DNA of 64,000 bases from CAZOWM01 sp964583615 (GTDB lineage: Bacteria; Spirochaetota; B62-G9; DRHN01), in assembly GCA_964583615.1 (NCBI GenBank), contig CAZOWM010000004.1, positions 1 through 64,000 on the forward strand. The letters are read 5' to 3'. The notes beneath the pieces were generated by a model that did no database searches, was not told the DNA's origin, and saw only the letters and a program-made list of their open reading frames with translations. Below are positions 1-8,455 of this stretch, in pieces; the stretch's first letter is position 1; every line of letters starts with the position of its first letter. Made by a program: the position numbers and the translations under genes.

Positions 1-917
1 CGGCGCTCTGTATAGTCTTTTTTGAGATCACGAAAGTATCCGTCCCCTATGGAATGAAGGACTGAACCCAGAGCGGCCTGCAGCGGGGTTGCCGGGGCAA
101 AGGTCACGTACTGATGGGCGCGCTGTACGGCAGCGATGATGTTTGGGGATCCGGTCGCCCAGCCCAGACGCCACCCGGTCATGGAAAAGGTCTTTCCGGC
201 ACCAGAGAGGGTGAGGGTTCTCTCCCGCATTCCCGGAATGGATGCCATCGGAATATGCTCCGCCTGGTCGTAGGTAATATGTTCGTACACCTCGTCGGTG
301 ATCACAATGATATCGTGTCGGATACAGAGCTTGGCAATGGCCTCCAGCTCCTCCCGGGAAAAGACCTTGCCGGTCGGGTTGTGAGGCGTGTTGATGAAGA
401 GCACCCGGGTTCTGTCGCTGAAGCAGCGTGCGAGCTCATCGATGTTCAACCGGAATGCTGGAAACCTCAGGGTACAGAAACGGCTTACCGCACCGGCCAT
501 GGACGCACATACCGGGTAGCTGTCGTAGTGGGGTTCAAAGAAGATGACCTCGTCCCCCGGGTTCAGAAGTCCCAGGAATGCACTGGCGATTCCCTCGGTA
601 ACGCCGCTGGTAACGACCACCTCATGGTACGGGTCGTATTTCAAGCCGTAGTGATGTTCAATCTTCCGGGCGATGGATTCCACAAGGGATGGATGCCCCA
701 GTGAGCGCGCGTACTGGTTCTGCCCGTTTCGGAGCGCCTTCACTGCCTCTTCAAGGATTTCGGGAGGGGTATCGAAATCGGGGAACCCCTGGGCAAGGTT
801 GATGGCTCCTCGCTCATTGGCCAGTTTCGTCATTTCCGAAAATATGGTGGTGCCGAAGGGCTCAAATCTCTTCGCGAACACATCTTTTCCTCGCCAATTT
901 TCTGATGCATTTTCCAT
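1..917 (-). CDS. pyridoxal-phosphate aminotransferase class I/II, 3' end outside window
   Basis: Reading the minus strand from the ATG at 917 gives about 305 residues with no stop before the window edge, so the C-terminus is missing. Fold-type I aminotransferase signatures are visible in order: an N-terminal NLAQGFPDFDTP stretch, NTPHNPTGK, ITDEVYEH (the Asp that contacts the PLP pyridine nitrogen) and SGAGKTFSMTGWRLGW with the PLP-binding lysine. The pattern is closest to the methionine/kynurenine/aspartate aminotransferase group, which moves an amino group between an amino acid and a 2-oxo acid in the cytoplasm. Substrate cannot be assigned. A GTG at 929 lies 13 bases after an AAGGAA element, so the true start may be 12 bases upstream. 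Confidence 0.9.
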   Translation of the reverse strand, partial: MENASENWRGKDVFAKRFEPFGTTIFSEMTKLANERGAINLAQGFPDFDTPPEILEEAVKALRNGQNQYARSLGHPSLVESIARKIEHHYGLKYDPYHEVVVTSGVTEGIASAFLGLLNPGDEVIFFEPHYDSYPVCASMAGAVSRFCTLRFPAFRLNIDELARCFSDRTRVLFINTPHNPTGKVFSREELEAIAKLCIRHDIIVITDEVYEHITYDQAEHIPMASIPGMRERTLTLSGAGKTFSMTGWRLGWATGSPNIIAAVQRAHQYVTFAPATPLQAALGSVLHSIGDGYFRDLKKDYTER

Positions 918-1237
918 GTTTGCATGCACTTCGGAAACAGTTTTCCTTGCCTGGATCCGGATCTTGCAGATAGTTACGGATGTATAAGATAACCAGAATT
1001 CATGGAACATAAAATGGAAAAATGCCTCAATAGGTGAATCTACACATTTTCCGTACGATTAAGGGTGGTAGCGCGCTAAAATATATGGATCACATCCATT
1101 GCAGACTGTTATTCAACGCTTGCTCTTATGTTACAGGGAGTCTATAATATGGAAGGAAGGTATGTTCCGCACCTGACGAATGAAAAAATCAGGTCTGTAT
1201 CAACATGGATGGTTAACATCTGAAAAGGAGAGGAAAA
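918..1237. other. intergenic region between the aminotransferase and the DUF5679 gene
   Basis: About 320 bases without a gene I can support. It must carry the promoter of the leftward aminotransferase and probably that of the rightward DUF5679 gene, but I see no convincing -35/-10 pair. A strong Shine-Dalgarno element (AGGAGAGG, 1226-1233) serves the DUF5679 gene. A 24-codon ORF at 1149-1223 and a T-box-like string near 1060-1075 were considered and not accepted. Confidence 0.5.
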
Positions 1238-1393
1238 ATGGGTGAATATGTAGCGTACTGTGTGAAATGCAAGGCCAAGCGGGAGATGAAGGATGTGCAG
1301 ATTGTGACGAATGCAAACGGGCGTCGTCAGGCAAAAGGGGTGTGTGCTGAATGCGGGACGAAAATGAACCTCTTCCTGAAATCCGAAAAGTAA
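1238..1393 (+). CDS. DUF5679-family zinc-ribbon miniprotein (51 aa)
   Basis: The 51-residue product has two Cys pairs, YCVKCKAKREM near the N-terminus and VCAECGTKM near the C-terminus, making a four-cysteine zinc ribbon. The opening MGEYVAYCVKCK is characteristic of small DUF5679 proteins, many of which function is unknown for. The start is fixed by an AGGAGAGG ribosome-binding site five bases before the ATG. It stands alone between the aminotransferase and an IS remnant. Confidence 0.75.
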   Translation: MGEYVAYCVKCKAKREMKDVQIVTNANGRRQAKGVCAECGTKMNLFLKSEK

Positions 1394-1493
1394 AATAGGA
1401 AGAATAAACATCCCTGCTGTTTGTATCAGAGACAACTGTTTCACTGTCAACACAACAAGAATTGGTTCCAAGAGGATACCCTCGTGTGATGAC

Positions 1494-1719
1494 TGACCTG
1501 CCCCAAAAACTGGTCCAAATATTATGTTGGGATCAGAGAGGAAAACTCTGAGGATGAGGAAGGTCAATGGCCCGAAAAAGGTCCACTCCGGAACAGATCA
1601 TCAGAAAACTCAGAGAGGCTGAAGTGTTTATTGCTGAAGGTGTGACAGCGGGTAGTGATGGAAACTTAATTGGTATTGTAAGTTGGAAAGTAATAAAAAG
1701 AAATATAGAGAGGGGATAA
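1494..1719 (+). mobile_element. IS3-family insertion sequence remnant, left end
   Basis: The segment opens with TGACCTGCCCCAAAAACTGG, which resembles the terminal inverted repeat of IS3-family elements, and runs into a truncated orfA at 1567. No orfB (DDE integrase) and no matching right-end repeat follow. Only the left end survives, cut off before a tRNA-like fragment. Assignment rests on the end sequence and on the orfA N-terminus. Confidence 0.6.
1567..1719 (+). pseudogene. truncated IS3-family transposase orfA
   Basis: The 50-codon frame starts MARKRSTPEQIIRKLREAEV, the helix-turn-helix opening typical of IS3 OrfA proteins (normally about 90 residues). After about residue 29 the sequence no longer resembles the family, lacking the usual recognition-helix and leucine-zipper region, and it ends early. 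The segment is a broken gene with no expected activity. Confidence 0.65.
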
Positions 1720-1724
1720 GAAAA

Positions 1725-1785
1725 CCCATTTCAGGATTTAGGATCTCGTGCCACAGGCGTGGGGATTCAAATCACCCCTCTCGCA
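1725..1785 (+). pseudogene. degenerate tRNA-Leu(CAG)-like fragment
   Basis: The stretch can be aligned by eye to the 3' two thirds of a class II tRNA-Leu: anticodon loop TTCAGGA (anticodon CAG at 1732-1734), a long variable arm around GTGCCACAGGC, a T loop TTCAAAT and an acceptor-like end CTCTCGCA. The anticodon stem is mostly unpaired, the T stem has two mismatches (A-C and G-A), and no D arm can be drawn, so it is probably not functional. A tRNA 3' fragment next to an IS remnant is what a used attachment site looks like, but no integrase gene is present. Confidence 0.4.
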
Positions 1786-1825
1786 ATCGTTTGAAACATA
1801 CCCCGCACTCCAAGCAAATAAGGGC

Positions 1826-1844
1826 AAAAAGGAAGTACCTTTTT
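1826..1844. terminator. possible bidirectional intrinsic terminator
   Basis: AAAAAGG / CCTTTTT inverted repeat with a 5-base loop lies just past the end of the minus-strand ABC importer operon (stop at 1869). On either strand it gives a short hairpin ending in a T run. The stem is A-T rich, so strength is uncertain. Confidence 0.4.
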
Positions 1845-1868
1845 AACTTTCAGCTTCTGTGAAACTTT

Positions 1869-2915
1869 TTAATAAACATCCTTCCATTCGTCGATGTTTC
1901 CGGCATCAAAAATAAAAGGTTCTCCCATGATAATGGACGGCGCCTGGCCTTTAACCTCGACAATTTCAAACTCACCCATGCGCCCGGCGGAAAAAGTCTC
2001 ACCTACATTTCCCTCGATTTCACCGCTCGCAATCGTGTGAGAGGCATACACAGAGAGGTATCCCTGGTCAACGGGGTTGAAGAGCGCCATCTTTCCACAG
2101 GTGCCCGATTTAATGTATTCTGCCATTTCACTGGGCAGGCCGAGTCCAGTCAGCTCGATTTTCCCACTGAGCCCTTCATCCTCAAGAGCGCGGGCGGTGG
2201 CCGCTATACCAACTGTTGTGGGGGAAATTATTCCCTTCAAATTCGGGTAGGATTTAAAAAGCCCCATAGCCTCGTTGTAGCTTTTTTCACGCAGGTCATC
2301 GCCGTACACGGTTCCCACAAATTTCATCTTTGAATATTTCGGTAATTTAAGCTCTTCTTTCATCCATTCAATGAAGAGGTTTTGGTTCGGCATCGTGGCT
2401 GCCGCACTCAGAATGGCGAACTCGCCCTCGTAGTCAATCAAATCTGCGAGCATCTGCACTTCGATTCTTCCGAGTGACTCAGCAGTCGGATTGTCAACAT
2501 AGATGTCCACCCCCTCTGAGGTCATGGGTGAGTTCCAGGCAACAACGTTTATCCCTGCATTCCGGGCCTTATTGCATACCGGAATAAGCGCGTCCGGATC
2601 ATTTGCAACAGGAGCAATCACATCAACTCTTTGGGCGATAAATGAGTCGATCAAAGCAATCTGCCCCTCTGCAGTTGGTACATCGGGGCCGGTAAAAATT
2701 ATCTTATCACCCAGCTCAGCTGCGGCCTCCTTGGCTCCCCTTTCGCATGCTTCAAAAAACGGGTTCCCGAGGTTTTTCACGATCATGCCGATTGTGTAAA
2801 CCCCCTCTTCTTTTTCAGCAGTGCCCTTCGGTTTTGCGGCGAAAGCAGTTCCCACAAGCAGAAACACACTCATCACTATGCATACTGCAACCGCTGTTTT
2901 TTTTGATACATTCAT
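1869..2915 (-). CDS. periplasmic sugar-binding protein of CUT2 ABC importer, RhaS/LsrB-like
   Basis: This is the substrate-binding subunit of the importer encoded upstream (348 aa). Residues 1-26 form a signal peptide ending AFA. The mature part is a type I periplasmic binding protein (RbsB/LacI fold). The region with TGLGLPSEMAEYIKSG and the NPVDQGYLSVY string are typical of rhamnose-binding RhaS and the related autoinducer-2 protein LsrB. Several positions that contact AI-2 in LsrB appear changed here (WNSP where LsrB has WDSD, PNQN where it has TDQN), which argues for a sugar such as rhamnose. A GGAGGAGAGG ribosome-binding site supports the start. It is the last gene of the four-gene operon. 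Confidence 0.85.
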   Translation of the reverse strand: MNVSKKTAVAVCIVMSVFLLVGTAFAAKPKGTAEKEEGVYTIGMIVKNLGNPFFEACERGAKEAAAELGDKIIFTGPDVPTAEGQIALIDSFIAQRVDVIAPVANDPDALIPVCNKARNAGINVVAWNSPMTSEGVDIYVDNPTAESLGRIEVQMLADLIDYEGEFAILSAAATMPNQNLFIEWMKEELKLPKYSKMKFVGTVYGDDLREKSYNEAMGLFKSYPNLKGIISPTTVGIAATARALEDEGLSGKIELTGLGLPSEMAEYIKSGTCGKMALFNPVDQGYLSVYASHTIASGEIEGNVGETFSAGRMGEFEIVEVKGQAPSIIMGEPFIFDAGNIDEWKDVY

Positions 2916-2959
2916 CGCCTCTCCTCCTTTTTCATTATTTTTTTTTGATCATATTTCTT

Positions 2960-3949
2960 TCATATTTCTTTGCGGAATTCAGAGCGCTTCCGCACACCGT
3001 ACACAACGTTGGGTATAATCGCGGAACAGATCAAAATGAGACCAATGATGATTAGTATCATGTTTGCCGGTACATTTTTCAAACTCAGGCCATACCGTAA
3101 CATCCCCACGAGAAAAAGTGCGAGTATTACTCCCGCCATTGTTCCTTTTCCGCCATACATGCTCACTCCGCCCAGAACAACAATCGTAATTATCTCGAGT
3201 TCATAGTTCAATGCGATGCTCGGCCGTGAAACCCCGATCCGTGAAGTTAAAAAAACCCCGGAAAAAGCCGATAAAAAACCCGATAGGGTAAAAAGAATTA
3301 CTTTGATCCTGTCGACTTTCACACCCGAATAGCGGCATGCTTCTTCATTCGTCCCTATTGAATATACATACCTCCCGAATGTTGTTTTATGAAGTATCAG
3401 AATAAACAGGACTGCGATGACGACGAATACCACGAGTTGAAACGGCACAGGGCTGTTCAATATATATCCCTGCCCGACATAGGAAAATCCCTCGGGAAAC
3501 TTCGTGACCGCCTTGTCTCCAAGAATCAAGAAGCTGATTCCCCGGTAGAGAGAATAGGTTCCCAGTGTTACGACGACCGATGACAACCGGAACCTCGTGA
3601 CGATGAGACCGTTCAATAATCCACCGGCAGCGCCCGTGCACAGGCCTGATAAAACTGCGAGCCAGATGTTAAATCCCGACTGATATAAAACTGACATAAC
3701 AACCGAGGACATCGCGATATTCGAAGCAACCGAGATATCTATATTCGCGCTGATCATGATGTACGCCATTATCAATACAATGAAACCTTTTTCCATAAAA
3801 TTAAACGTCATGTCCATGAGATTCGTCATATTGAGGTAGTAGGGCGAGAGATACACATTTACAATGTTCACGAAGATGATGAGAATTACTAGGTACCATT
3901 CCCAGCGCCGAAAAAACACATTTTTCTTCTTTCCAATCTCTGCATTCAT
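2960..3949 (-). CDS. CUT2-type sugar ABC transporter permease
   Basis: Inner-membrane permease of about 329 residues with eight to ten hydrophobic segments, of the RbsC/BPD_transp_2 family. The C-terminal third has the conserved cytoplasmic loop VVLGGVSMYGGKGTMAGV that contacts the ATPase. It pairs with the second permease at 3967-4980 as a heterodimer, as in RhaPQ or LsrCD. It lies 17 bases after that gene and 44 bases before the binding-protein gene. Confidence 0.88.
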   Translation of the reverse strand: MNAEIGKKKNVFFRRWEWYLVILIIFVNIVNVYLSPYYLNMTNLMDMTFNFMEKGFIVLIMAYIMISANIDISVASNIAMSSVVMSVLYQSGFNIWLAVLSGLCTGAAGGLLNGLIVTRFRLSSVVVTLGTYSLYRGISFLILGDKAVTKFPEGFSYVGQGYILNSPVPFQLVVFVVIAVLFILILHKTTFGRYVYSIGTNEEACRYSGVKVDRIKVILFTLSGFLSAFSGVFLTSRIGVSRPSIALNYELEIITIVVLGGVSMYGGKGTMAGVILALFLVGMLRYGLSLKNVPANMILIIIGLILICSAIIPNVVYGVRKRSEFRKEI

Positions 3950-3966
3950 GCCTGCGCTTCAATTCC

Positions 3967-4980
3967 TTATTTCGAAAGAATAGTTTTCAATACTCTTTTT
4001 TCAACAATCACGTTTGTTATCACCGCGATCAAAATCACAAGGCCCTGGAATGCAAGTTTCAAGAAGGGGGATATACGAACAAGATTGAGTGCGTTTATAA
4101 TGATGCCCAAAAGCAGAACACCCAGAAACAGGCCAGGGAGAGTTCCAGAGCCCCCCGCTATATTTACGCCTCCGATGACACATGCGGCAATTGTGACAAA
4201 TTCAAATCCCATCGCGGAATCGCTCTGCGCGGATGCATACCTCGAAACCCAGAGCACTCCTCCCAATCCAAAGAGCACGCCGGAAATTGCGTAGGTCAAC
4301 AGGGTGATCTTCTCAACAGATACTCCAATGATTCTACACGCGGCTGGGTTGCTGCCGGCAGCATAGATATATCTGCCTGTTTTTGTATAATTGAGAAAGT
4401 AATAAAAGAGCACAAACACTAAAATCATAAAGAATATCAAGTTCGGTATCCGGAGAATACTCCCCCGTGCAATCAGTTTAAAACTTTCGGGCATCTCAAC
4501 CGCATCCACCCAAGCTCCACCGCTCACAACAAAGGCAAGTCCGCGAAAAATACTCATCGTGCCGAGAGTGGTGATAACAGGGCTGACCCTCCCTTTTGAC
4601 ACAATCAGCCCATTGAATGCTCCGCACACCAGGCCACAACCCATGCCTATCAATATTGAAACAGCCGGTGGAATGCCCCAATTATTACTCACTATAAGGG
4701 CGACAACCATCCCGACGAACGCAACACCCGCGCCAACGGACAGGTCAAGGCCCTTCGCCAGGATAACAAGCATCTGTCCGGTTGCAACGATAAACAGGAT
4801 CGATATATCGAGGAGAATATCATTAAAGTTCTTCAAAGTAAAAAAATAGGGGCTCCGCAGGCTTACAATAATCACCAGCACCACAATGAAAATGAAAATT
4901 CCAAACTCACTAAATTTCGTGAGCTTTAAAAATAATCTCCTGCGCGCAGTTACTTTCTCCGACGCTCCTTCATTCTTCAT
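3967..4980 (-). CDS. CUT2-type sugar ABC transporter permease
   Basis: The second membrane subunit of the importer, with RbsC-family hydrophobic segments and the ATPase-facing loop CVIGGVNIAGGSGTLPGL near residue 260. The frame can begin at 5004, overlapping the ATPase stop by 8 bases, but the ATG at 4980 has a better placed AAGG element (GAGCAAGGCGGGCA), so I chose it (337 aa). It would form the translocation pore with the product of 2960-3949. Confidence 0.87.
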   Translation of the reverse strand: MKNEGASEKVTARRRLFLKLTKFSEFGIFIFIVVLVIIVSLRSPYFFTLKNFNDILLDISILFIVATGQMLVILAKGLDLSVGAGVAFVGMVVALIVSNNWGIPPAVSILIGMGCGLVCGAFNGLIVSKGRVSPVITTLGTMSIFRGLAFVVSGGAWVDAVEMPESFKLIARGSILRIPNLIFFMILVFVLFYYFLNYTKTGRYIYAAGSNPAACRIIGVSVEKITLLTYAISGVLFGLGGVLWVSRYASAQSDSAMGFEFVTIAACVIGGVNIAGGSGTLPGLFLGVLLLGIIINALNLVRISPFLKLAFQGLVILIAVITNVIVEKRVLKTILSK

Positions 4981-4996
4981 TGCCCGCCTTGCTCCC

Positions 4997-6493
4997 CTAT
5001 TCATTTATCGCTGCTTTTAACACACTTTCCTCATTTGCTTCAGAACGGGGAATATATTTTGTAATTCTTCCCTCGTGCATAACGACGATATTGTCGCTCA
5101 TGCCGATTATTTCCGGGAGCTCAGAGGAAACCATGATTATCCCTACGCCCCGGGAGGAAAGCTCGCTCATGAAACGGTGTATATAGGCTTTTGATCCAAC
5201 ATCGATGCCCTTTGTCGGTTCGTCGAGAATAAGAATTTTCGGCTCTATCGCAAGCCACTTGGCAAGTACAACCTTTTGCTGATTGCCTCCTGAAAGCTGG
5301 GAGACAGACTGAAACACATCACGTGCTTTCACATCGAGCATACCTGAATATTCTTCCGCAGTTTCTCTTTCTGCCTTTCCATCTATCCATCCTGTCTGCG
5401 CATACCTTTTTAGGGACGGAAGTGTAATGTTTTGTAGTATAGACATGGTTAAAAGTAAGCCGTGCGCCTGTCTATCTTCCGGCAGATAGGCGATCCCTAA
5501 ACTCATTGCATCTACCGGACTTGCAATGGATACTTCCTGATTATTTACCCAGAGCTTCCCTGCATCTGGTGGATCTATCCCAAACAATGCCTCGGCGACT
5601 TCAGTACGGCCTGCACCGACAAGACCTGCAAAACCAAGTATTTCTCCTGAGTGAAGGGTAAATGATATGTCCCTGAACTTTCCCAAATGCCCCAAATTTT
5701 CAACTCGCAGCAGTTCTTCTCCAATTTTCACGTCCAGTTTGGGAAAAAGATTATTCACCTCCCTTCCCACCATCAATTGTATCAGCGCATCCTTTTTCAC
5801 TTCAGTGACTTTTTTCGTTGTGATGTAGCGGCCGTCCCGAAGGATCGTCACCCTGTCGGCTATTTTGTATATGTCATCGAGCCTGTGAGAGATGAAGATG
5901 AAGGTAGTTCCTCTTTTTCGAAGCGTTCTTACTATTTCGAACAGCTCCTCCGTTTCATGGTAGGTGAGCGCTGAAGTCGGTTCATCCATGATGAGGATAC
6001 GGGTGTTCATGGTCAATGCTTTTGCAATTTCAATGATCTGCAGCTTCCCAACACTCAACCCTTTCACACTGGAACGTGGATCAATATCCGCACCCAGTGA
6101 CTCAAGGATTCTTTTTGCTTCTTCGTGCATATATTTCCAGCTGACTTTCCGGAACTTTGAGCCGACCCTGTAGTGCCCCATGAATAAATTTTCAGTGACG
6201 TTTAAATCGGGAAATATGACAGGCTCCTGGTAGATGGCAGCAATGCCGTGCTCGCGCGCGAAAACAGGATTATGAAATTTCACATTCCGATTATTGAGAA
6301 AAATCTCACCTGAGTCAGGTTGATACACTCCGGTGATGATTTTTATCAGGGTGGATTTTCCCGCTCCGTTCTCTCCGATAATGCCGTGGACCTCTCCCTC
6401 TATCAGTGCAAAATCAACATTATTGACTGCAACAACGCCCGGAAATTTTTTTGTTATCTTATTCAACCTCAATAATACAGTACTCTTCATCAT
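4997..6493 (-). CDS. CUT2-type sugar ABC transporter ATPase (tandem nucleotide-binding domains)
   Basis: The energising subunit (498 aa) has two ABC domains in one chain, as in RbsA, RhaT and LsrA. The N-terminal half has a full Walker A (GENGAGKST), a variant signature (LSVGKLQ) and Walker B ILIMDEPTSAL. The C-terminal half has the lysine-less Walker A usual for this family (GLVGAGRTE), signature LSGGNQQK and Walker B ILILDEPTKGIDVG. It is the first gene of the importer operon; the order ATPase, permease, permease, binding protein is that of lsrACDB and resembles rhaTPQ. No Shine-Dalgarno is clear, so the start could be either of two adjacent ATGs. No sugar-catabolic gene lies nearby, so the substrate is inferred only from the binding protein. 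Confidence 0.88.
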   Translation of the reverse strand: MMKSTVLLRLNKITKKFPGVVAVNNVDFALIEGEVHGIIGENGAGKSTLIKIITGVYQPDSGEIFLNNRNVKFHNPVFAREHGIAAIYQEPVIFPDLNVTENLFMGHYRVGSKFRKVSWKYMHEEAKRILESLGADIDPRSSVKGLSVGKLQIIEIAKALTMNTRILIMDEPTSALTYHETEELFEIVRTLRKRGTTFIFISHRLDDIYKIADRVTILRDGRYITTKKVTEVKKDALIQLMVGREVNNLFPKLDVKIGEELLRVENLGHLGKFRDISFTLHSGEILGFAGLVGAGRTEVAEALFGIDPPDAGKLWVNNQEVSIASPVDAMSLGIAYLPEDRQAHGLLLTMSILQNITLPSLKRYAQTGWIDGKAERETAEEYSGMLDVKARDVFQSVSQLSGGNQQKVVLAKWLAIEPKILILDEPTKGIDVGSKAYIHRFMSELSSRGVGIIMVSSELPEIIGMSDNIVVMHEGRITKYIPRSEANEESVLKAAINE

Positions 6494-6662
6494 CGCATCA
6501 ATTTAGACGACTTTTTGTGTATAGTATGAAAATCAAATAATGGTTTTCAATACCGTGATGGAAATACCGCGCACGTGGCATATTGCTTCTCGGTGTAAAG
6601 AGAAAAGTCAGAATGATTTTTTTCTTACATATTTTTCACATTTGATGCAGAAACGGAAACAG

Positions 6663-6693
6663 GAAAAAAGGAGGGGAGCACGAAATCCCCTCC
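6663..6693 (-). terminator. intrinsic terminator downstream of the lipoprotein gene
   Basis: On the minus strand GGAGGGGA and TCCCCTCC form an 8-bp GC-rich hairpin with an 8-base loop, followed directly by a T run. It lies 22 bases past the stop of the gene ending at 6715. Confidence 0.8.
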
Positions 6694-6714
6694 TCATTCA
6701 TTCTGCACGATCAG

Positions 6715-7284
6715 TTACTTCTTTGCGAATTTCATAACCACCGAGCTGTTCATGTCGTATGCTTCCAGCAGTGAAACTCCTCTCTTTTTCAATGAACCGT
6801 AGAGATAGTAGTTATCACGGAGTTCGTCTTTTTTCAATACCCGAAGACCGAGTACATCAAATACGGGTTGAACAGTCTGCTCTACAATCTCAGAAACCTT
6901 AAATGCGATCTTTCCCTCGCGATCCGGTTCCAGGGTGGAAGTCCCTTTCAGCATGAGCTTCGGTGCCATTCCGCGTTCCTCAAGGTACAGCTCAAATTTA
7001 TTGTTCTCAAGCGCACGAAGCGTGAGTGAGTATTTCCCATACTCATCCGGAATATAAACCGGTGTACCCCCCATTTTCACCTCTGCATCCATGACTTTGG
7101 TCGTCCACTCGATCGGTTCAAATTTCGCTTCCGGTTCAACAGCTCTTGCAACCTCTTTCTTCTCTACTTTCCTCTCTACGGGTTCTTTCTCCTTCACTGC
7201 TGGCTTTGGAGCAGCGCAGCTCCACAGAAGCGCACACGTAAACACAGAACAGAGAATGACAAAAATTGTTTTTTTACCGTTCAT
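6715..7284 (-). CDS. hypothetical lipoprotein (189 aa)
   Basis: The N-terminus MNGKKTIFVILCS... runs into a hydrophobic stretch and the lipobox LWSC, so the mature protein would start at a lipidated cysteine. A charged linker rich in Lys, Glu and Pro (about residues 28-55) follows, then a globular domain of about 130 residues that I do not recognise. The longest frame starts at 7320, but a GGAGGG ribosome-binding site lies seven bases before the ATG at 7284, and only that start gives a proper signal peptide. It is monocistronic with its own terminator. Confidence 0.75.
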   Translation of the reverse strand: MNGKKTIFVILCSVFTCALLWSCAAPKPAVKEKEPVERKVEKKEVARAVEPEAKFEPIEWTTKVMDAEVKMGGTPVYIPDEYGKYSLTLRALENNKFELYLEERGMAPKLMLKGTSTLEPDREGKIAFKVSEIVEQTVQPVFDVLGLRVLKKDELRDNYYLYGSLKKRGVSLLEAYDMNSSVVMKFAKK

Positions 7285-7588
7285 ACTATCCCTCCGAAAA
7301 TAAAATAATAAGAACGCCAACGACGTTCATTATAAGCAAACCAGTGTGAAATGCATTTTTACTAAATGACTTCATACTGATACTCACGTACCCTTTTTCA
7401 AGTTTTGTTAAAAGTATTTTACCAGATTGTCATAATAATTGAAAGAAAATAAGGAATAAAATATTAAAGTTCTTCAAACCTTTTGGAAGGGGGATTTTTA
7501 CAGGAGAAACGCAATTGTACCATCTGTTGGTCCATGCATGGAGGGCCGTCTTATTGGGCCGAAAAGAAAACTATTTCGATCAGCTCAA

Positions 7589-7843
7589 TTATATCCCGGT
7601 TTTTGCCCCAGTGATGAGCTCATAATAGGGCATGTTTTTCTTCGACTGATTTATTCCCGGCTGCATTGAGCCTTCAGATTCGTGCGATTCTTCAGGGTGG
7701 GTCCAGTTTCTCAGACCTGTACTCAGCAACAGCCTCATTGCTTCTGATTTCGAAACGATGTTATTTTCGTTCTGAAACTCTTTCAGGAGTTCGTCAAGTT
7801 CACTGTTCCCGTAAAAACTGAAGGTCTTCTTCTTTGACTGCAT
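7589..7843 (-). CDS. small ribbon-helix-helix-like protein (84 aa)
   Basis: Residues 5-45 (KTFSFYGNSELDELLKEF, then SKSEAMRLLLSTGL) have the strand-helix-helix pattern of the MetJ/Arc fold used by antitoxins and plasmid regulators. The C-terminal 40 residues are polar and look unstructured. No toxin is recognisable next to it. Its neighbour upstream on the same strand is a 54-residue ORF of unknown function. The role in DNA binding is inferred from the pattern only. Confidence 0.55.
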   Translation of the reverse strand: MQSKKKTFSFYGNSELDELLKEFQNENNIVSKSEAMRLLLSTGLRNWTHPEESHESEGSMQPGINQSKKNMPYYELITGAKTGI

Positions 7844-7956
7844 TGGCGTTTCCTCACAGTTTCTACTGTAAATATCGTCCGTTTCACGATGAAGTTAAGC
7901 TCAGAACAAATCATATATGAAAAACATTCGGCGTTCTGTCATCATGAAGCGAAGTA

Positions 7957-8121
7957 TCATGCAGCCTTGTTTGTGCTCTCAGTCTTTGTTTTGCTTTTTA
8001 TTTTCGCAAGTCCGTTGAAAATCGATTTGCTGAATGTCCTTATACGCTCAAGGTTGTCGTAGTACTCGGCCTCTGTAATCAGTCTGTATGGATCCCATTC
8101 TTTTTTTTGTATTTCAAACAT
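7957..8121 (-). CDS. small hypothetical protein (54 aa)
   Basis: A 54-codon frame starting MFEIQKKEWDPYRL, acidic and aromatic in the first half and Lys-rich in the second. An AAGGAT element eight bases before the ATG gives a plausible start. I do not recognise a family. It lies about 110 bases upstream of the ribbon-helix-helix-like gene on the same strand and may be co-transcribed with it. Confidence 0.45.
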   Translation of the reverse strand: MFEIQKKEWDPYRLITEAEYYDNLERIRTFSKSIFNGLAKIKSKTKTESTNKAA

Positions 8122-8329
8122 ACTAAAATCCTTATAATATTAGTATTTTTGTACGATTAAAATATGTATGCATTTATTTCTCGAGTCAACAATATTCGCG
8201 TAAAAACCGCACTCCATGGTGATTTACCCTCTACGCGGCCCCGGACAAAATAAATTTAAAGCGCTAATGAAAAACAAGGGGAACATTTCAGGTGAAAAGG
8301 TTCAAGGAAAAATGCAAGGGAAAAATCAT

Positions 8330-8358
8330 TTTACTTTACCAGTGAGATGTGTTATCAT
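8330..8358 (+). promoter_or_regulatory. predicted sigma-70-type promoter for tRNA-Gly
   Basis: TTTACT at 8330-8335 and TATCAT at 8353-8358 are separated by 17 bases. The predicted transcript would begin near 8365, about 20 bases before the tRNA. Confidence 0.45.
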
Positions 8359-8383
8359 AAAAAATAACGCATTCGTGGCAAAA

Positions 8384-8455
8384 GCGGGAATAGCTCAGTG
8401 GTAGAGCGCCACCTTGCCAAGGTGGATGTCGCGGGTTCAAGTCCCGTTTCCCGCT
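8384..8455 (+). tRNA. tRNA-Gly(GCC)
   Basis: A full cloverleaf can be drawn: acceptor GCGGGAA/TTCCCGC, D arm with AGCTCAGTGGTAGAGC, anticodon stem CCACC/GGTGG around loop TTGCCAA (anticodon GCC), and T arm CGGGTTCAAGTCCCG. The discriminator is T, usual for bacterial glycine tRNA. The CCA end is not encoded and must be added afterwards. A run of T residues follows immediately. Confidence 0.96.

Noticed and set aside
1060..1078. AGGGTGGTAGCGCG, similar to the T-box string AGGGTGGNACCGCG
   Set aside because: The core base that pairs with the tRNA end differs, no specifier stem or terminator can be drawn, and the nearest downstream gene is not a tRNA-synthetase or amino-acid gene.
1149..1223. 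24-codon ORF with AGGGAG upstream, just before the DUF5679 gene
   Set aside because: Too short to distinguish from chance, no attenuator-like structure seen around it.
1142..1567. 141-codon minus-strand ORF
   Set aside because: It is antisense to the DUF5679 gene and the IS end, and shows no recognisable domain.
7490..7640. Open frame RRNAIVPSVGPCMEG... that might be a transposase scrap
   Set aside because: No family match I could defend, and part of it is antisense to the ribbon-helix-helix-like gene.
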